From: Theristus sp. LFF4_11
Lineage: Eukaryota; Nematoda; Chromadorea; Monhysterida; Xyalidae
NCBI GenBank assembly: GCA_030248135.1
Contig: JASANC010000145.1
Coordinates: 1 to 64,000 of the forward strand
Direction of reading: 5' to 3'
DNA length: 64,000 nucleotides
The translations under genes and the position numbers were made by a program. The notes below the pieces were generated by a model. That model made no database searches, was not told the DNA's origin, and saw only the letters and a list, made by a program, of their open reading frames with translations. Below are positions 13,101-26,025 of the stretch, one piece after another; position 1 is the first letter of the stretch, and every line of letters starts with the position of its first letter.

Positions 13101-16100
13101 TCAGTTGTGGTATACGTGCTTTGCAACATTTGAAAACGATGATACAAAACAACAACAAAACATTGATGCTTGCAGAGAAACGCTCTTGGAAGATTAACAC
13201 GAACGACATTAGAAACTACCTGACCTTGAAAGAAATTTGGATTAATAAAGGAAAGAATTTTTTGACAAAATATACGGTGTATTTGATTTTTAACATAGTT
13301 ATCGGCGCAATACCAAGCGGAATTATAAAGTGTAAGCAGACAGACTGAAACAAAAAACAACAACAGACAATTGCTATTTGCATGTAGTTACCAAATGTCT
13401 AGTAATGAAAAAGAAACCAAAGCGGCCAACAACCCCGAAACATGAAAGGCAAACATAAAAAAACTCTTGAGACAGAAAGCAAGTGAACTATGGTTTCTCG
13501 ACAGAAAAAATTATCCTGTTTTCGCGACGATTACTCAATTACTAAGAATTAACCGGTTATAATCAGGCGTCGACCTAATGATCCCCACCCACGGGTAACA
13601 TCGTGCGGCTTTTTTGTTTTCATCCCAGGTACAAAACAACTGAACAGCATTGTGCATTGCATTGTATTTGCTGCTTTTTGCCAAAACATGAACCATGAAA
13701 AACAAAAGCGTTTTGCTCCGTGCCGCAAAAATGAAAGGTATTTCATAGTAATTGAGCTTATTACAGTCATATTGAAGAAGAAACGATGAAAATATGCCAG
13801 AAAACGATGACAAAAACCTGACGAAAACTACTTCTTAGCAACGCCGCTTTCAAAAAGCAAAGACGTGTTGAGTTTGTTACAGATTTACGGTTGATTGACA
13901 AGCTGAGATAAGAGAGTGTGCTCAAGATGCAAAATGAAAAAAAAAAACAGATGAAAACGTAGCCGTCTTTCTGCTTCGAGCTTCACAGAATTATAAAAAA
14001 ATAGCAGACATTACTCCCGATGAAAAATACAAAATATCCGCATCCCGAAACGTAAAAAATATACAACCGTTTTTTGAACAATACACAAAAAAACTGTTGT
14101 GCTATTACTGAGCAATACACATAAATCGTTAATAATAAATAACCGATAATTTCAGACACTACGTAGTCCGATGCGATCCATCGAAGCACTACCAAAAGCC
14201 ATATATAAGATTTAGTCATATTTTTTTGCAAAAACGATTGATAATTCACAAAAAATGAAACATAATATCTCTGTTAAAAGTGAAGCTGTTTTTTAGAACT
14301 AATCCGCCAAGACACAAAGCGAAGTCTGCGGTCTGACGGTATGGTTTTTAGGTTGCTCGTAATAAGATATGTAGCAGCACCGTCTAAAAAAAGCTTACTA
14401 TCGTTGACCACTGAAACTAAATGTGTGTGATGAACGCAAACTGCCCTCTGGGGTTGTCCAGTGCCAAATGAATGAAAAACTGCAAATGCTGGGAGAACCC
14501 GAAGGCGTCAAAACAGTCATTTTGCGTGTGTCTGCTTGTGAATTGCGCTTTGATGATCGTAAAAGCATGCGAGGAGGCTGGTGTGATAATTCTAATTTAG
14601 CGATATTTCGTTTCCCTCTTATTACCGCAATATTCTCAAAGATAGTAGCAGTAGCCAAAACTGGCTGCCCAACAAATCAACAAGCTGATTTCACGACAAT
14701 ATACTGTATCTGCCTCGTTCTTCATTTCTTTTCTTACAGAAAGTGTCAAAATTTGTTACGCAACACGTCTCGCTTAAAAAGCTCAGCGGGATTCCAACAG
14801 AGATTTGCGTCCGTCCATTGGCGGTATAAAGCGCAAATGAAGTGCCAAATAATAATGATAATGATATAAAACTCTGAATAATTTTGGTTTTCGGTCGTGA
14901 GGGTTTAGAATAGCGTGAATAATGTCATTCTGAAAAGGCACAGTTGAAAGCGCGGCTTGTTCATCAAAAGAGTCTAACGCTTTTTTGAAGCCGACTGGCA
15001 CCACATTTTGGATAACGTCTCAAAAATGTGCAAGATATTCTGGCGTTCATCAAAAATCTTGCGGGGATTATGCGGATGTTTTTCATTTTGGAATAGCGCA
15101 ATCAAAAGGATTATAGGGCAAGCTTTTGCAGTGGTATTTGGCTTATTTTTACACTCTGGTGTGTTGGAGAAGAACTGCTTATGCAATCAATATTTTTGTG
15201 TTCTGTGATACAAAACCAGTAAGACTGCTTTAATTTTGTTTTTCTGAATCTGCTTGTTGTATCAGTGTTAAATGTATTGCTGACTTAATTAACCCACGTG
15301 CTAACAAGGTCAGTAGTGGTGGAAATATGTCGCTAAAATTTCCAGTCGGTGACACTGTTTCGTGGTTCGTTTTTTGTAATACACATTGATCACAAATGAT
15401 TTATCGGTTTAATCGGCGTAAGATTTTACGTGGTGGGCTATATGGGATTTTACTTTTAAGGATTTGACGGATGTTTTTGAAGCCAAAAATGAGAACAAGC
15501 ACCCCGGTCGTTGAAGCAGACGCACATCTCGTTGTTTTTATCGCCGGGGTTCGGGGTTAAAACAATAAAATGTGTGTAACAATAATAACGATAACGTGTG
15601 CCGTAACTTATGTCGCAAAATAAGACTATAAGAATAAGTAACAAAAAGTGATGACTGGGATGCCACAACATGAAAGATTATATTGGCCAAAGAGCCACCA
15701 TTAGCTTTTGGCTTCTGGAGCTTTGTTCAATTAGCTAGATTGAACAGCAAGCTGGTTTTTGGGGTAAACGAGGAAAAATAATAAGGTAACCACATGAATA
15801 TACACATAATTTGTGCACACACATGTGGAAAGCAAAGATTCGATTGTAGAACGTTACCCAGTACCAGAACGGGCGAAAGAATCGTAGTTTGATTGATTGT
15901 TTTCGTCGGAATTATTGATGAGCTTTTTTCAACTCTTTAGAGTTGAAACAGAGTCTGAACACACACCACCAGTAGCTATTTTCAAAAAGTGCAAACAAAA
16001 TCTGTTACACGAAAGAATTGGAGAGAACACAATGGTTTTTGAACGAATCCACTCTGCACATATGAGTCAGTATATTTTAAAATCAATCTCGCACGTTGAC

Positions 16101-19100
16101 AATAAATGACAAAAAACAATAACAGTATTTCAGACGTATTGCCGTTTAGAAATCACTTTAGCGTGGTTGACGCTAGGTTTTGCTGACTAATGGACTATAA
16201 ATTCAATTCACGATTTCTAAACGGTCGGCGGAAAACTCGAAGAGTTAGCCGGCGGCATTGAATAAACAAAAATTCAATTTCATGAAATGAGACCAGTAGG
16301 CTGTCGCTGATCCGAACGTTTTAGCGGCTATTTACGCTGACTCGCGAACTTTTCAAGAATAAACGCAAAATACTGAAACTCAATCCGACATGCGCTCTGC
16401 GGAATGAGAATAAAATAAGCCTACGAATGAAGTGCGGAAGCTTTTTAGCTTGGAATATGAAACTGATGAGCTGACTTTACATATTTTGAAAGAATGATTA
16501 AAAGTGCGCCCTGTTACTTTGTAAACCAGAGACAGTCTGAAGTTCATACAAATCCGGCACGGGGACTGTTTTGGCAAACTGGATAACGAAAAAGGCTTAT
16601 AATTTAACAAGTGAATTACGGTTTATTTGTTATCTGATAATTGCCTGCATGTATTGTATCATCAATAAGAAACAGACAGAACTCCGTAACGATTATGGTT
16701 GTATCGGATAAGAACAACTGATTCTGTTCGTGAGAAAGCAAAGCAGTAAAACAACAGATTTACGATATGCTGGAGTATGTCGCAACTGACCTGCTAAAAA
16801 ATCAAGATCTCAGCTGATAAATCACCATATCCGATTTTGAAACTGTTGGTTGCTACAAAGGCAGTATCACACGTGCGCATGTATGTACTACATACCCACA
16901 TGCACTCACGTCAACGTGGATCGATTGCGTATTACAACCAAAGGCAATTAAACCAGAATTGGTAGAAATGGCAATTTTTTTGTCATCGCTCATTTGCGTA
17001 CCAAAAAGCGCCAGATACTTTTTTATCTGTTTTTTATCTGTTGTTAGGATAGTCTATTACGTTGTAAAATCGGCCATAAATTGGTCAAGTTGGTACTGAA
17101 AACCTGAAAAGCTATACGAGCTGTGAGTTGAAGGTTTCTGCCACATACTACTAAAAATACACCTTCCGGTTTGTAGTACTACTTTCGCAGCTTGAGTTTC
17201 TAACTGCTGTGGTAGACTTTCCGGAACTATACTTTACTGATTCATGAACATTTTGCAGGTGATAATTTGCGTGTCACAATCTAAAGAGAGTAGCACATAG
17301 CTTTGCACTTTAACGCTTGTGTTTAGAGGAAATGAAGCGGATCTTGTTTCTAAATAAGCTTCGTTGCGGCAGTTTAGCAGAACTCTCTTCAGCTGGGCTG
17401 AATACCACGCAGTGAAAAGCGATAATGACGGATAGATGGCACGCACTTAGACTTGGACGGTTTGGTATTTACAGCCACTGTGTTGGACACCGCACAGTTG
17501 AACACACAAAGAGGGTTGAAATAAGCGTCACACTTCTGCTTGCCGTTTTTCTTTTGCTGCTGCTGGTAGACTACAATGTAAGACGAACTCGTCAAAATTT
17601 TGTACATTCCTAAAGAAAATCGAAAACGCAGGTGTACGTTATTTTGTGAACGAACGGATAATAAATAGTAAATAACAAGCTTGCAACAGACGCGGTATAA
17701 TCATGCAATAATCGTGCAACATGTTTCATGCAATCATATTTCTGATGTTGTTTACAGTGAGCAGTACCAATACGGGATAGCCACATGACGTCTAATTTGG
17801 GCTAATTTTCTTTCGTTGACAACAGACATTGGCGCAAAACGTCTTTGCATAGTTCAAAATTTCACGGTCACTCTCTATCCTGTACGACGGAACGCGCGAA
17901 CTCATAAAAGTTTACATTTCCCATGAAATGAACAAAGTTCACAATACGATAGGAGAGCGGCACAACATAAATATAATCATTGCACTCACGTGTGTTACAC
18001 GGGTGTTCTATTCCCCTCGCTTTTCTTGAAGTATACATAGTTTGGTCGAATAATTGTTGCAATTTGTCTCTGAGCCTGTGGATTGCAGTTGTCACAAAAG
18101 AGCAAGGGCATACATCTTCATGCTCAGCAATGGCTGAAAAGAATTGAATTGAGATAGTTTGTGAGGCAGTGACAGTTTGTGACCAACAGTGTAGAATAAA
18201 TTGCTCTGATGTGAGACAGACGGACGCATCACAAAAATGACATTTTTTGATTAGCAGCAATTTATGTTTTATTTTTGAGTCTAGTCCACTGCACATAACG
18301 AGCAAAAGACTTTTATGTTTTTGAAGCAGCAAACATGAAAGCTCACGACGGGTGGTTGGGCAACTACACAGATTTTACGCCCCAAAATACACTGGTGTAC
18401 TAGCTGGCGCCAAAATAATTCACTTTCATTTTCAACGTTTGCATCATGGTAAATAACTGTATTGGTGTATTTCAGCGGCTAAGCACGGACGGAAGACGTA
18501 CGTACATGGAAAGTTTTTTGCGAAGCCTAAATTGAATTTTTGATTTTTTTGCAAATTTGCATCGGAAGGACAAGATACTGACTGAACATGCTGCTATAAG
18601 TTTGATATAGAGCGCAGAAACCATCAATTTGTTCATGAAATTATTGCAACAGGAAAACGTTGCGTAACACCCCAAAAAAGCGCAGCCCTTGGGAAGTCAA
18701 TTGAATGGGAAATTAAAAAGCTTGAATATTGCACATGTCGTCTAATTTCCAATTAGAGTTTCACTACAGAGGCACGTTCAGTGAGTGCTGCGCAAGGCCC
18801 ATCACGGCCACAACAGCCGGTCAGCGTGCGTGACCGTCTCGATCACATCACAATCAGCCGGTGGATAGCGTCCACGAACGCAAGAGGCGCGTTTGCGATT
18901 GCTTTGTTGGAATAAAAAATGAAATGTGAACCCCAATTGACCAATGATGTCATGTCCGGTTCAATAAAATGTGCCAATAGATATTATGAAGAGCGTGGTG
19001 TGCTGTAGCGCCAGCACGTCATTTTGGGTGGATGGTGTGTGTTTGTGCGCAATATATTGCAAGTACATCAACAACCGCAAGACCGTTCGAATGAACACAC

Positions 19101-21995
19101 AGTGACATAAATGATAATAACACGGTTATATTTATTAATAAATAGGAAGCATGTTCGTAAGAAACCCGTGGCAGCTTCAGGAACGGACATTCCATATCGT
19201 GTGTATGTGTCTTTTCATAATATTGAATTGCATCACTGCTTGTTTTGACAGGCCGGTGTGAAATAAAAATTTTGTGAATGGTGTTAAAATGAAGTCCTTG
19301 AACCATGGCTTCTCCGCCAGAGTCACCCTGTTTGGTTCTGTTGTCACACGTCGTTGTGTTCAAATATTTGTTTTGCGGTTTGTAACGGTCTCCGGGCATT
19401 ATGCAAATTTGTTCAAATTCCGCAATAAATTCTGATTCCGAAACGGTTCATCTGACAGAGTTACGCGGCACACCAGACAAAGGCGCCGAAAATTACAGAC
19501 ATTGTCGTTTCATTTGAGCGCAGAGAGCAGCAGTTGACCAGCAGAGAGTGCAACTAGCAATCAGTCTTAGTAATACCTAATATACTGTATAACAGACTCT
19601 ATGAGGGTTAACTGAAGGTTGCTGGCCTCCTCTCGGCTGGCACAAGGCGTGAAATTGAACACCAAGATGTCTATCAAAATCTATGCGGTGGGTCAGTCGG
19701 TGTCGAATGCTTGAGAATTATTGCTGCATTATTGCAGTTGGACTCTGCAAGTGATTAGTTAGCTGATGTAGGTTGGTTGGCTGGCACACGGGCTCGTTTG
19801 CCTAATTTTGCGAGATATATTTGACAAAATGCACGCTCGGGGAATACCGCTGCTGTTGCCGCACTGATCGGGTGCAAATTGAAAAACGATCTTCGGTTCC
19901 ATTGGCACGAGAAATTATAAATTCGCATTCCAAGAGACGTGCAGTACAATCCGAAATACATGCCACTGGCGTTTTTCGGCATAATAATACGGTTCTAATG
20001 GGCTGTGGAGAATATAATCGTTATATCGGGTTTGAAGGGCATCGCTGCTGATCAGACTTGACGATTTGCCTTTCGTACAATTTCCGAGCATGTGCACCGG
20101 GTTGCTTCGGCAAACAGAGTGAGATGCTATATTTCATTTCAAATACTCTTAAAACCACTTGACTGGTAAACAAAATTTCTACCCATGATACACCACAACA
20201 TGAAAATTTGATAACGACCGAAATATCATTGGCGAAGTCGATTGCCTAATAATTCAGTTTTCATCCTGGTCTGGACTCTGGACAGCTTATTTTGGTGAGA
20301 TAGGCGACATCATTTTGTCCTTAAACTACATGAGTATGCGAGTCTTACTAAAAGAATTTACTCTGAAAATATGCTTAAGTTTAGCAAAACAACGGTACAG
20401 GGGTGTTCAGGAAAAAACATAAAGTTACTAAACGTCGAAACTGAAAAAAATCAAGAAGCTTTTCAAACCCATTATTTCTTCAAATTCGCCCATATATTCA
20501 GGCGAGACAAGACACTTTCTTGGTACCTGACGCGGGCAGTTACAGATCTAAATGTCGAAAACTATCAGCCACGAGAAACCTTGACAGTTTTATTTGTAAT
20601 GCAGAAACAGAGTTGGTGGCCTCCAAAACATAGCCAAAAAGCCAAAAACTGAGCTGTAAATTTTTGAGTGAATTGCAGTGGAAGATTTTTTGTTTCATAA
20701 AAAACGCATCAACATCGTCAGATAAATGGAGCATAATGAGCCATGTTTTGCTTTTTATTACTAAAAGTTAACGAACAGGGGTTTTACACCCCTTTTTGCA
20801 GAAGTACATTTTTCAAGTAAATTTCTGACCGATGACGAGTCGGATAAAGTTGTCGGGTTGTTCTCATAGTAGAAAGTGTTATGTCGTTTGCAATGTAACA
20901 CTTATTTGCAACGAACACTACGAAATCGAAGCGGTCATCGAAATAAAAAAAACCCATTGCTGAACACATTTCAAGAGACGCTAATCTGGTTAGTATCATA
21001 TTTCCTTGCAGGGTTTAGTACTTGATAAATAAATATATAAAATACGTTGAAATTCAGAAAGAAAACTAACAAGCTGGAGATAAACATCCACATATTCACG
21101 TACAGGTGCAGTGCAAATTTTAAACAAATTATCACTGAAGATGTTTTCTATAAATGTACGCATATAAATAAATCCGTACGGATTTGGTTTCCCGAACACG
21201 CCCAAACCCAAAATCAAGCCTTGTTGTCAAGCTGACATCCATAGTGTCACCATATAGTGTACTTGAACCTTTAGGGCATAATCATGAACCTACTCAATTC
21301 GCTTCAGAATAAGTCGATTGTGTAACATTGTTTGCAGGAATTTTAAATCGATCTTGAGGGTGTGTGTGTCATGGTTCAATTCATGCATGAAAGACGCCCA
21401 TTTTTGTTACCTTGTGGGCATGAACCCATGTGGTGGATCAATTTCATATCTACATCTCCACGCTTGTTTATATCAATGACAATTGTTGCGCAACTTAAGG
21501 GTTTTGAGGTTCAACTTACACTTCTGTCAATCATTGGGATTGATGATTGGGCGTGAATTGAATCCAAAAAACTATTAGTTAAATTCTGTCTAGAATTCGG
21601 AGCACTGTATAGATCACATGTTTTTTCTTTTTTTGTCTGCGCTTCTTTTTTCTTTACGATACATACATGATGCACATCTCATTTTCTCGGATTATTGTGT
21701 TTTCACAACACTGTAATCCAAACACTGATAAATTACCATGACAACCTTCGGTCATTGAAAACAAATGAAAAGCATGAAAAAACAAGGTTACCAAGAGAAC
21801 CTAACAGCTGCTTTGACCGGACGTTGTCCCAGCAAACAAAAAACGCTTGAGGTACAGTCTTGTACGTGATTTGCAGTTCAATGATGAAGCCGACATTGGC
21901 ATCATTTTCTGATGTACGTTGTATATTGAACCCTTTAAATCACCTTTGTTTTTTTTAAAGAAAATAGTGAAGTTTTACAGTTAAAACTTGCAACA
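10136..21995. other. gene-poor stretch without supportable genes
   Basis: Nearly 12 kb in which I find no exon chain, RNA gene or recognised domain. Long frames (for example near 11.8-12.2 kb and 17.9-18.3 kb) are open on both strands or lack any domain, and fit chance in AT-rich DNA. A short GC-rich island near 18770-18900 has brief cysteine-containing frames but no clear splice context. The LDLa/EGF gene begins at the right edge. Confidence 0.5.
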
Positions 21996-24900
21996 ATGAA
22001 CAAGCAAAAGGCGATCGTACTTTTCGTGTTGGTTGTTGGAGTACGCGGTAAAAATGTCGAAGAGTATTTCGATCGAGGTGAATAAAGTTCTTGTATAACT
22101 GTTAAACTGAGTAATTCCACAACATCTATGTAACTGTCAGTTGCACACGTTTGTCTAATAGCAAACCTGAACGTCCTGACGCGACCGGGCAAATGCAAGT
22201 CGGCCGACAAGTTTCAGTGCGCCCATTCGAAGCGCTGTGTCGACATTGCTATGATGAAGGACGGCGTGCTTGACTGCTGTTTTGACGGCGAGACGGACGC
22301 CACTTGCACCGATCGCAGTGATGAGGGTGCGCTCTGAAAAATTCAGACTAATCGTGGCAATTTTAGGCACTATTGTTTCCCGTGAATCATTTTAGTGTCA
22401 TTGAACTTTAAGGTTTGCTGTTATGCAGACCGCATCGTTGCACCAGGCGACTGTGCGAACGCCGTGTTCAATCGGCCAGCAAGCCACCCACTGGCCAGCC
22501 TGTCCATGGGCACGCTGCATCGAATGCGCATGACCATCCAGTGTGCCGAGACGAAACAGTGCTTGACACGTGTCGAACAGAAAAACGGACTCTGTGAATG
22601 CTGCTGGCCGGTGACCGACTGCTCCAAGTGCACGGATCACAGTGACGAAGGTTGACTGTGGTGGTTTTTTCAGTCTCCTACAACCGCGGTCCGTGACTCG
22701 TCTGGAACAAGCGTAACGATTTTTTAATATCAAGAACTGTGAATTGTTAAGATCCATGTTCGTTCAACGAGTGGTACTCGGTCGCCGGCGACCATGAGAA
22801 GCAGTCGTTTGCGTGTCAGGGCATGTGCCTGCCGATGGAAAAGCTCAACGATGATCGACTCGACTGTGAATATGAATGTGTCGAAGAGAAACACAAAGCG
22901 AAATGCCAGCAGAATCTTGGTCGGGATTTTTTTCAAATAGAAAATCAATATTACGACTACAATATAAACAAACATGGTTTCAGTGCGCAAAGTGAAGGAA
23001 AGCTTCGAAATGTGGTGCGAAAAGTTTGTCAGCAAAAAGACGGCGCATTTCAACTGCACGACGGACGTGAATGGACATTCAATCTCTGTGTGTTTACCGT
23101 TGGACAAAGTTCGCGATGGAGTGGTCGATTGTGAGGATGCGAGTGACGAAGGTACAAAATCTGCTTGTCGTGGGACGCGCGGCAGCGCAGTCCCACAATA
23201 TTATTTCAGAAAGCTCATTGCGAATATTTTGAAATTTCAATCGACCATAACATTCATGATAAATGACTAAACCAAGAAATGCTATTTGCTGTGCTAAGGT
23301 GGCCCGATACCCTGTCCATCCAAACCAAAAAATTAAACATCGGTTGCTTCTGTGATTTTACAGAACAAAAAAACCGAAAAAAAATTCAGGTTGTTGTTGT
23401 CGTTGTTGTTGTTGTTGTCGACCGTTTCGGTGTCCACAAAAAATCTAAAGTTGTGTTCAAATTCGAATTCCAAATTGTACGGTATCCTATGTAATCGACC
23501 ATGCTGCGTCTGATAGGCTAGGTGCCGAATTGTGAAAAAACTGTTTTTACCCGTGCCGGGTATAAAAAGAGTGCCCGTTAAGGGGTTTCCTGGTAAAAAT
23601 CGTTGTTCTAATTTCATATTCCACGGTATTCATGTAATCGACCATGCTGCGTCTGATAGGCTAAATGCTGAATTGTGAAACATTGTTTTTTACCTGTGCC
23701 GGGGTTGAAAAGGGTACTGTTTTTACCCGTGCCTGGTATAAAAAGGGTCCCCGGAAGGGTTTCCTCCTAAAAAACGTTGTTCTGATTTCAAATTCCACGG
23801 TATCCATGTAATCGACTATGCTGCGTCTGATAGGCTATAGTTTAGGTGCCAAATAGCAAAAAGCTGATATTTACCCGTGCCTGGGTTGAAAAGGGTCCCC
23901 GTAAAGGGTTTCCTCATAAAAAACGTTGTTCTGATATTAAATTCCACAGTATCCATGTAATCGACTATGCTGCGTCTGATAGGCTATAGTTTAGGTGCCA
24001 AATAGCGAAAAGCTGATATTAACCCGTGCCTGGGTTGAAAAGGGTCCCCGTAAAGGGTTTTCTCCTAAAAAACGTTGTTCTGATTTCAAATTCCACGGTA
24101 TCCATGTAATCGACTATGCTGCGTCTGATAGGCTATAGTTTAGGTGCCAAATAGCAGAAAGCTGATATTAACCCGTGCCTGGGTTGAAAAGGGTCCCCGT
24201 AAAGGGTTTCCTCCTAAAAAACGTTGTTCTGATTTCAAATTCCACAGTATCCATGTAATCGACTATGCTGCGTCTGATAGGCTATAGTTTAGGTGCCAAA
24301 TAGCGAAAAGCTGATATTAACCCGTGCCTGGGTTGAAAAGGGTCCCCGTAAAGGGTTTCCTCCTAAAAACGTTGTTCTGATTTTAAATTCCACGGTATCC
24401 ATGTAATCGACTATGCTGCGTCTGATAGGCTATAGTTTAGGTGCCAAATAACAAAAAGCAAATATTAACCCGTGCCTGGGTTGACAAGGGTCCCCGTGAA
24501 GGGCTTCCTCCTAAAAAACGTTGTTCTGATTACAAATGCAACGGAAACCATTGTAGTCAACTATGCTGCGTCTGATAGGCTATAGTTTAGGTGCAAAATA
24601 GCGAAAAACTAGTGAAAACTGATATTAACCCGTGCCTGGGTTGAAAAGGGTCTACGGAAGGGTTTGCTCCTGAAAATCCTTGCTCTGAGTACAAATGCAA
24701 CAGAAACCATTGCAGTCGACTATGCTGCGTCTGATAGGCTAAAACCCTATAAACTCTTTGAGATATAAAAGAAAAAGACAAGTTCGGAAAAATGCCCGAA
24801 GGGCATGAAAAAGACCAAATATTATTTCAGAATGACACAGATAGAAAAGTGTGACACAAGGATTTTCACAAGATCAAACATTTTATGAAACGTGTGTGAA

Positions 24901-25882
24901 CTGTAAAGTTACAAACTGAAATAATATTTACGTCAATATATTTTTGTCATTTCAAGGCACTGGCTCCGGCTGTGACCGCAGTACCGCACTCATCGTAAAA
25001 GGGTTCAGCCCGCAAACACCATATTAAGCAAATCATTTGATACAGTATTCACAAATAAAAAGAGCATGTTCACAGCAGCAAATGATTTTTTTGCAGCATC
25101 AAATGAAGTGAGATAAAATTTGTACAGAGATTGTGCCTTCGTTGAGAATGACAAAAAAGATATTGGCGTAAATATTATTTCAGTTTGTAACTTTCCAGTT
25201 CACACACGTTTCATAAAATGTTTGATCTTGTGAAAATCCTTGTGTCACACTTTTCTATCTGTGTCATTCTGAAATAATATTTGGTCTTTTTCATGCCCTT
25301 CGGGCATTTTTCTGAACTTGTTACAATATATTGTGCAAAGTGATCAAGGCCAACGCACGAAGTAGTCGGCAGCCGTTTTGAACTGCGGTCAATTATGAAC
25401 AATTAAATGTTCTTACGACAATTTTATAGTTTTATCATGATACGTTTTTTAATGTTTCCTGAACGAAGCAACTAATTTGCCTTTTCAATGTGTGCTTATC
25501 GTTTGAAGACGCATCAAAGCATGCGATGTGCGATGCGGCGACACACTGTGCTGCACCTTTTGACGACTGTGTGCTCGTGCACGGCTGGCCGGTTCACTGT
25601 CGCTGCACTGCTACGAACACCGCACCCGAATGTCAACCGGCCAATGCTAAGTAATCTTTTAAACAGCATCATACAAACCTTTAACGATTCATTACTTTTT
25701 ACTGAACGCTTTACTTTTGTTTTTGTGCATTACTACACTGAACGTTTTTCAGCTTAACGCAATTTGATTGTTTAGCACCTCTGATTTTTCAACGAAGCTT
25801 ACTCACTGTCCTAAAATCACCCTCCAACCTTTGTAAATTGTTTTGTTCAACAACAGCTTTTAATTCTTTCCAACTAGCTTGA
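21996..25882 (+). CDS. secreted LDL-receptor class A repeat protein with EGF-like exon
   Basis: Predicted secreted protein of calcium-binding LDLa modules. Exon 1 (21996-22077) encodes a signal peptide (IVLFVLVVGVRG). Exons 2-5 (22141-22326, 22396-22650, 22752-22919, 22984-23151) each encode one LDLa-like module, and all four begin and end in phase 1, the classic shuffled-module pattern. Modules 1, 2 and 4 end CTDRSDE, CTDHSDE and CEDASDE; module 3 keeps cysteines but lacks the SDE calcium signature. The gene could stop soon after exon 5 (acceptor at 23209, TGA at 23230-23232). However, a phase-1 acceptor at 25508 opens an exon (25509-25650) with exact EGF spacing C-x5-C-x6-C-x9-C-x-C-x8-C, and an optional last exon (25753-25882) closes it. 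The longer model gives 376 residues, with a 2.36-kb intron full of repeats. LDLa assignment is firm; joining of the EGF exon is inference. Confidence 0.72.
23386..23430 (+). repeat. GTT trinucleotide microsatellite
   Basis: A run of GTTGTT units with a few GTC interruptions, inside the large intron proposed for the LDLa/EGF gene. The reading frame through it gives polyvaline and is not coding. Confidence 0.8.
23462..24745 (+). repeat. minisatellite, about nine copies of a ~149-bp unit
   Basis: The marker CTGCGTCTGATAGG recurs at 23504, 23647, 23821, 23970, 24119, 24268, 24416, 24566 and 24724. Spacing is 143, 174, then 149, 149, 149, 148, 150 and 158 bases. Each unit also carries CCATGTAATCGAC, ACCCGTGCC(T/G)GG, AAAGGGT(C)CCCG and AAAAAACGTTGTTCTGAT. 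The central five copies are nearly identical while both ends have diverged, as expected for unequal exchange. It lies directly beside the foldback element at 24779, inside the proposed intron of the LDLa/EGF gene. Confidence 0.95.
24779..25321. mobile_element. foldback MITE, 543 bp
   Basis: Left arm 24779-24950 and right arm 25148-25321 are inverted copies of about 172 bp with few mismatches. The termini read ACAAGTTC(G/A)GAAAAATGCC and contain the small hairpin GCCCGAAGGGC. The ~200-bp centre is unique. There is no coding capacity, so it is a non-autonomous element. No target-site duplication is obvious at either end. Confidence 0.92.
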
Positions 25883-26025
25883 TCACAGTTGTGAAAAAAT
25901 AGTAGCCGAAGAAGAATAGAATGTGCCTCAAATGTTCAAAACTCCGTTTGATAAAAAAAAATCGAATCACATACATGTATTACTGATATGAGATCAACAA
26001 TTCTAACTCTGTCTCACCAAGCAGT

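Noticed and set aside
17868..18332. 154-codon frame (-)
   Set aside because: No recognisable domain, no signal peptide, no partner exons.
23279..23494. Frame with polyvaline run
   Set aside because: Produced by the GTT microsatellite; not a protein.
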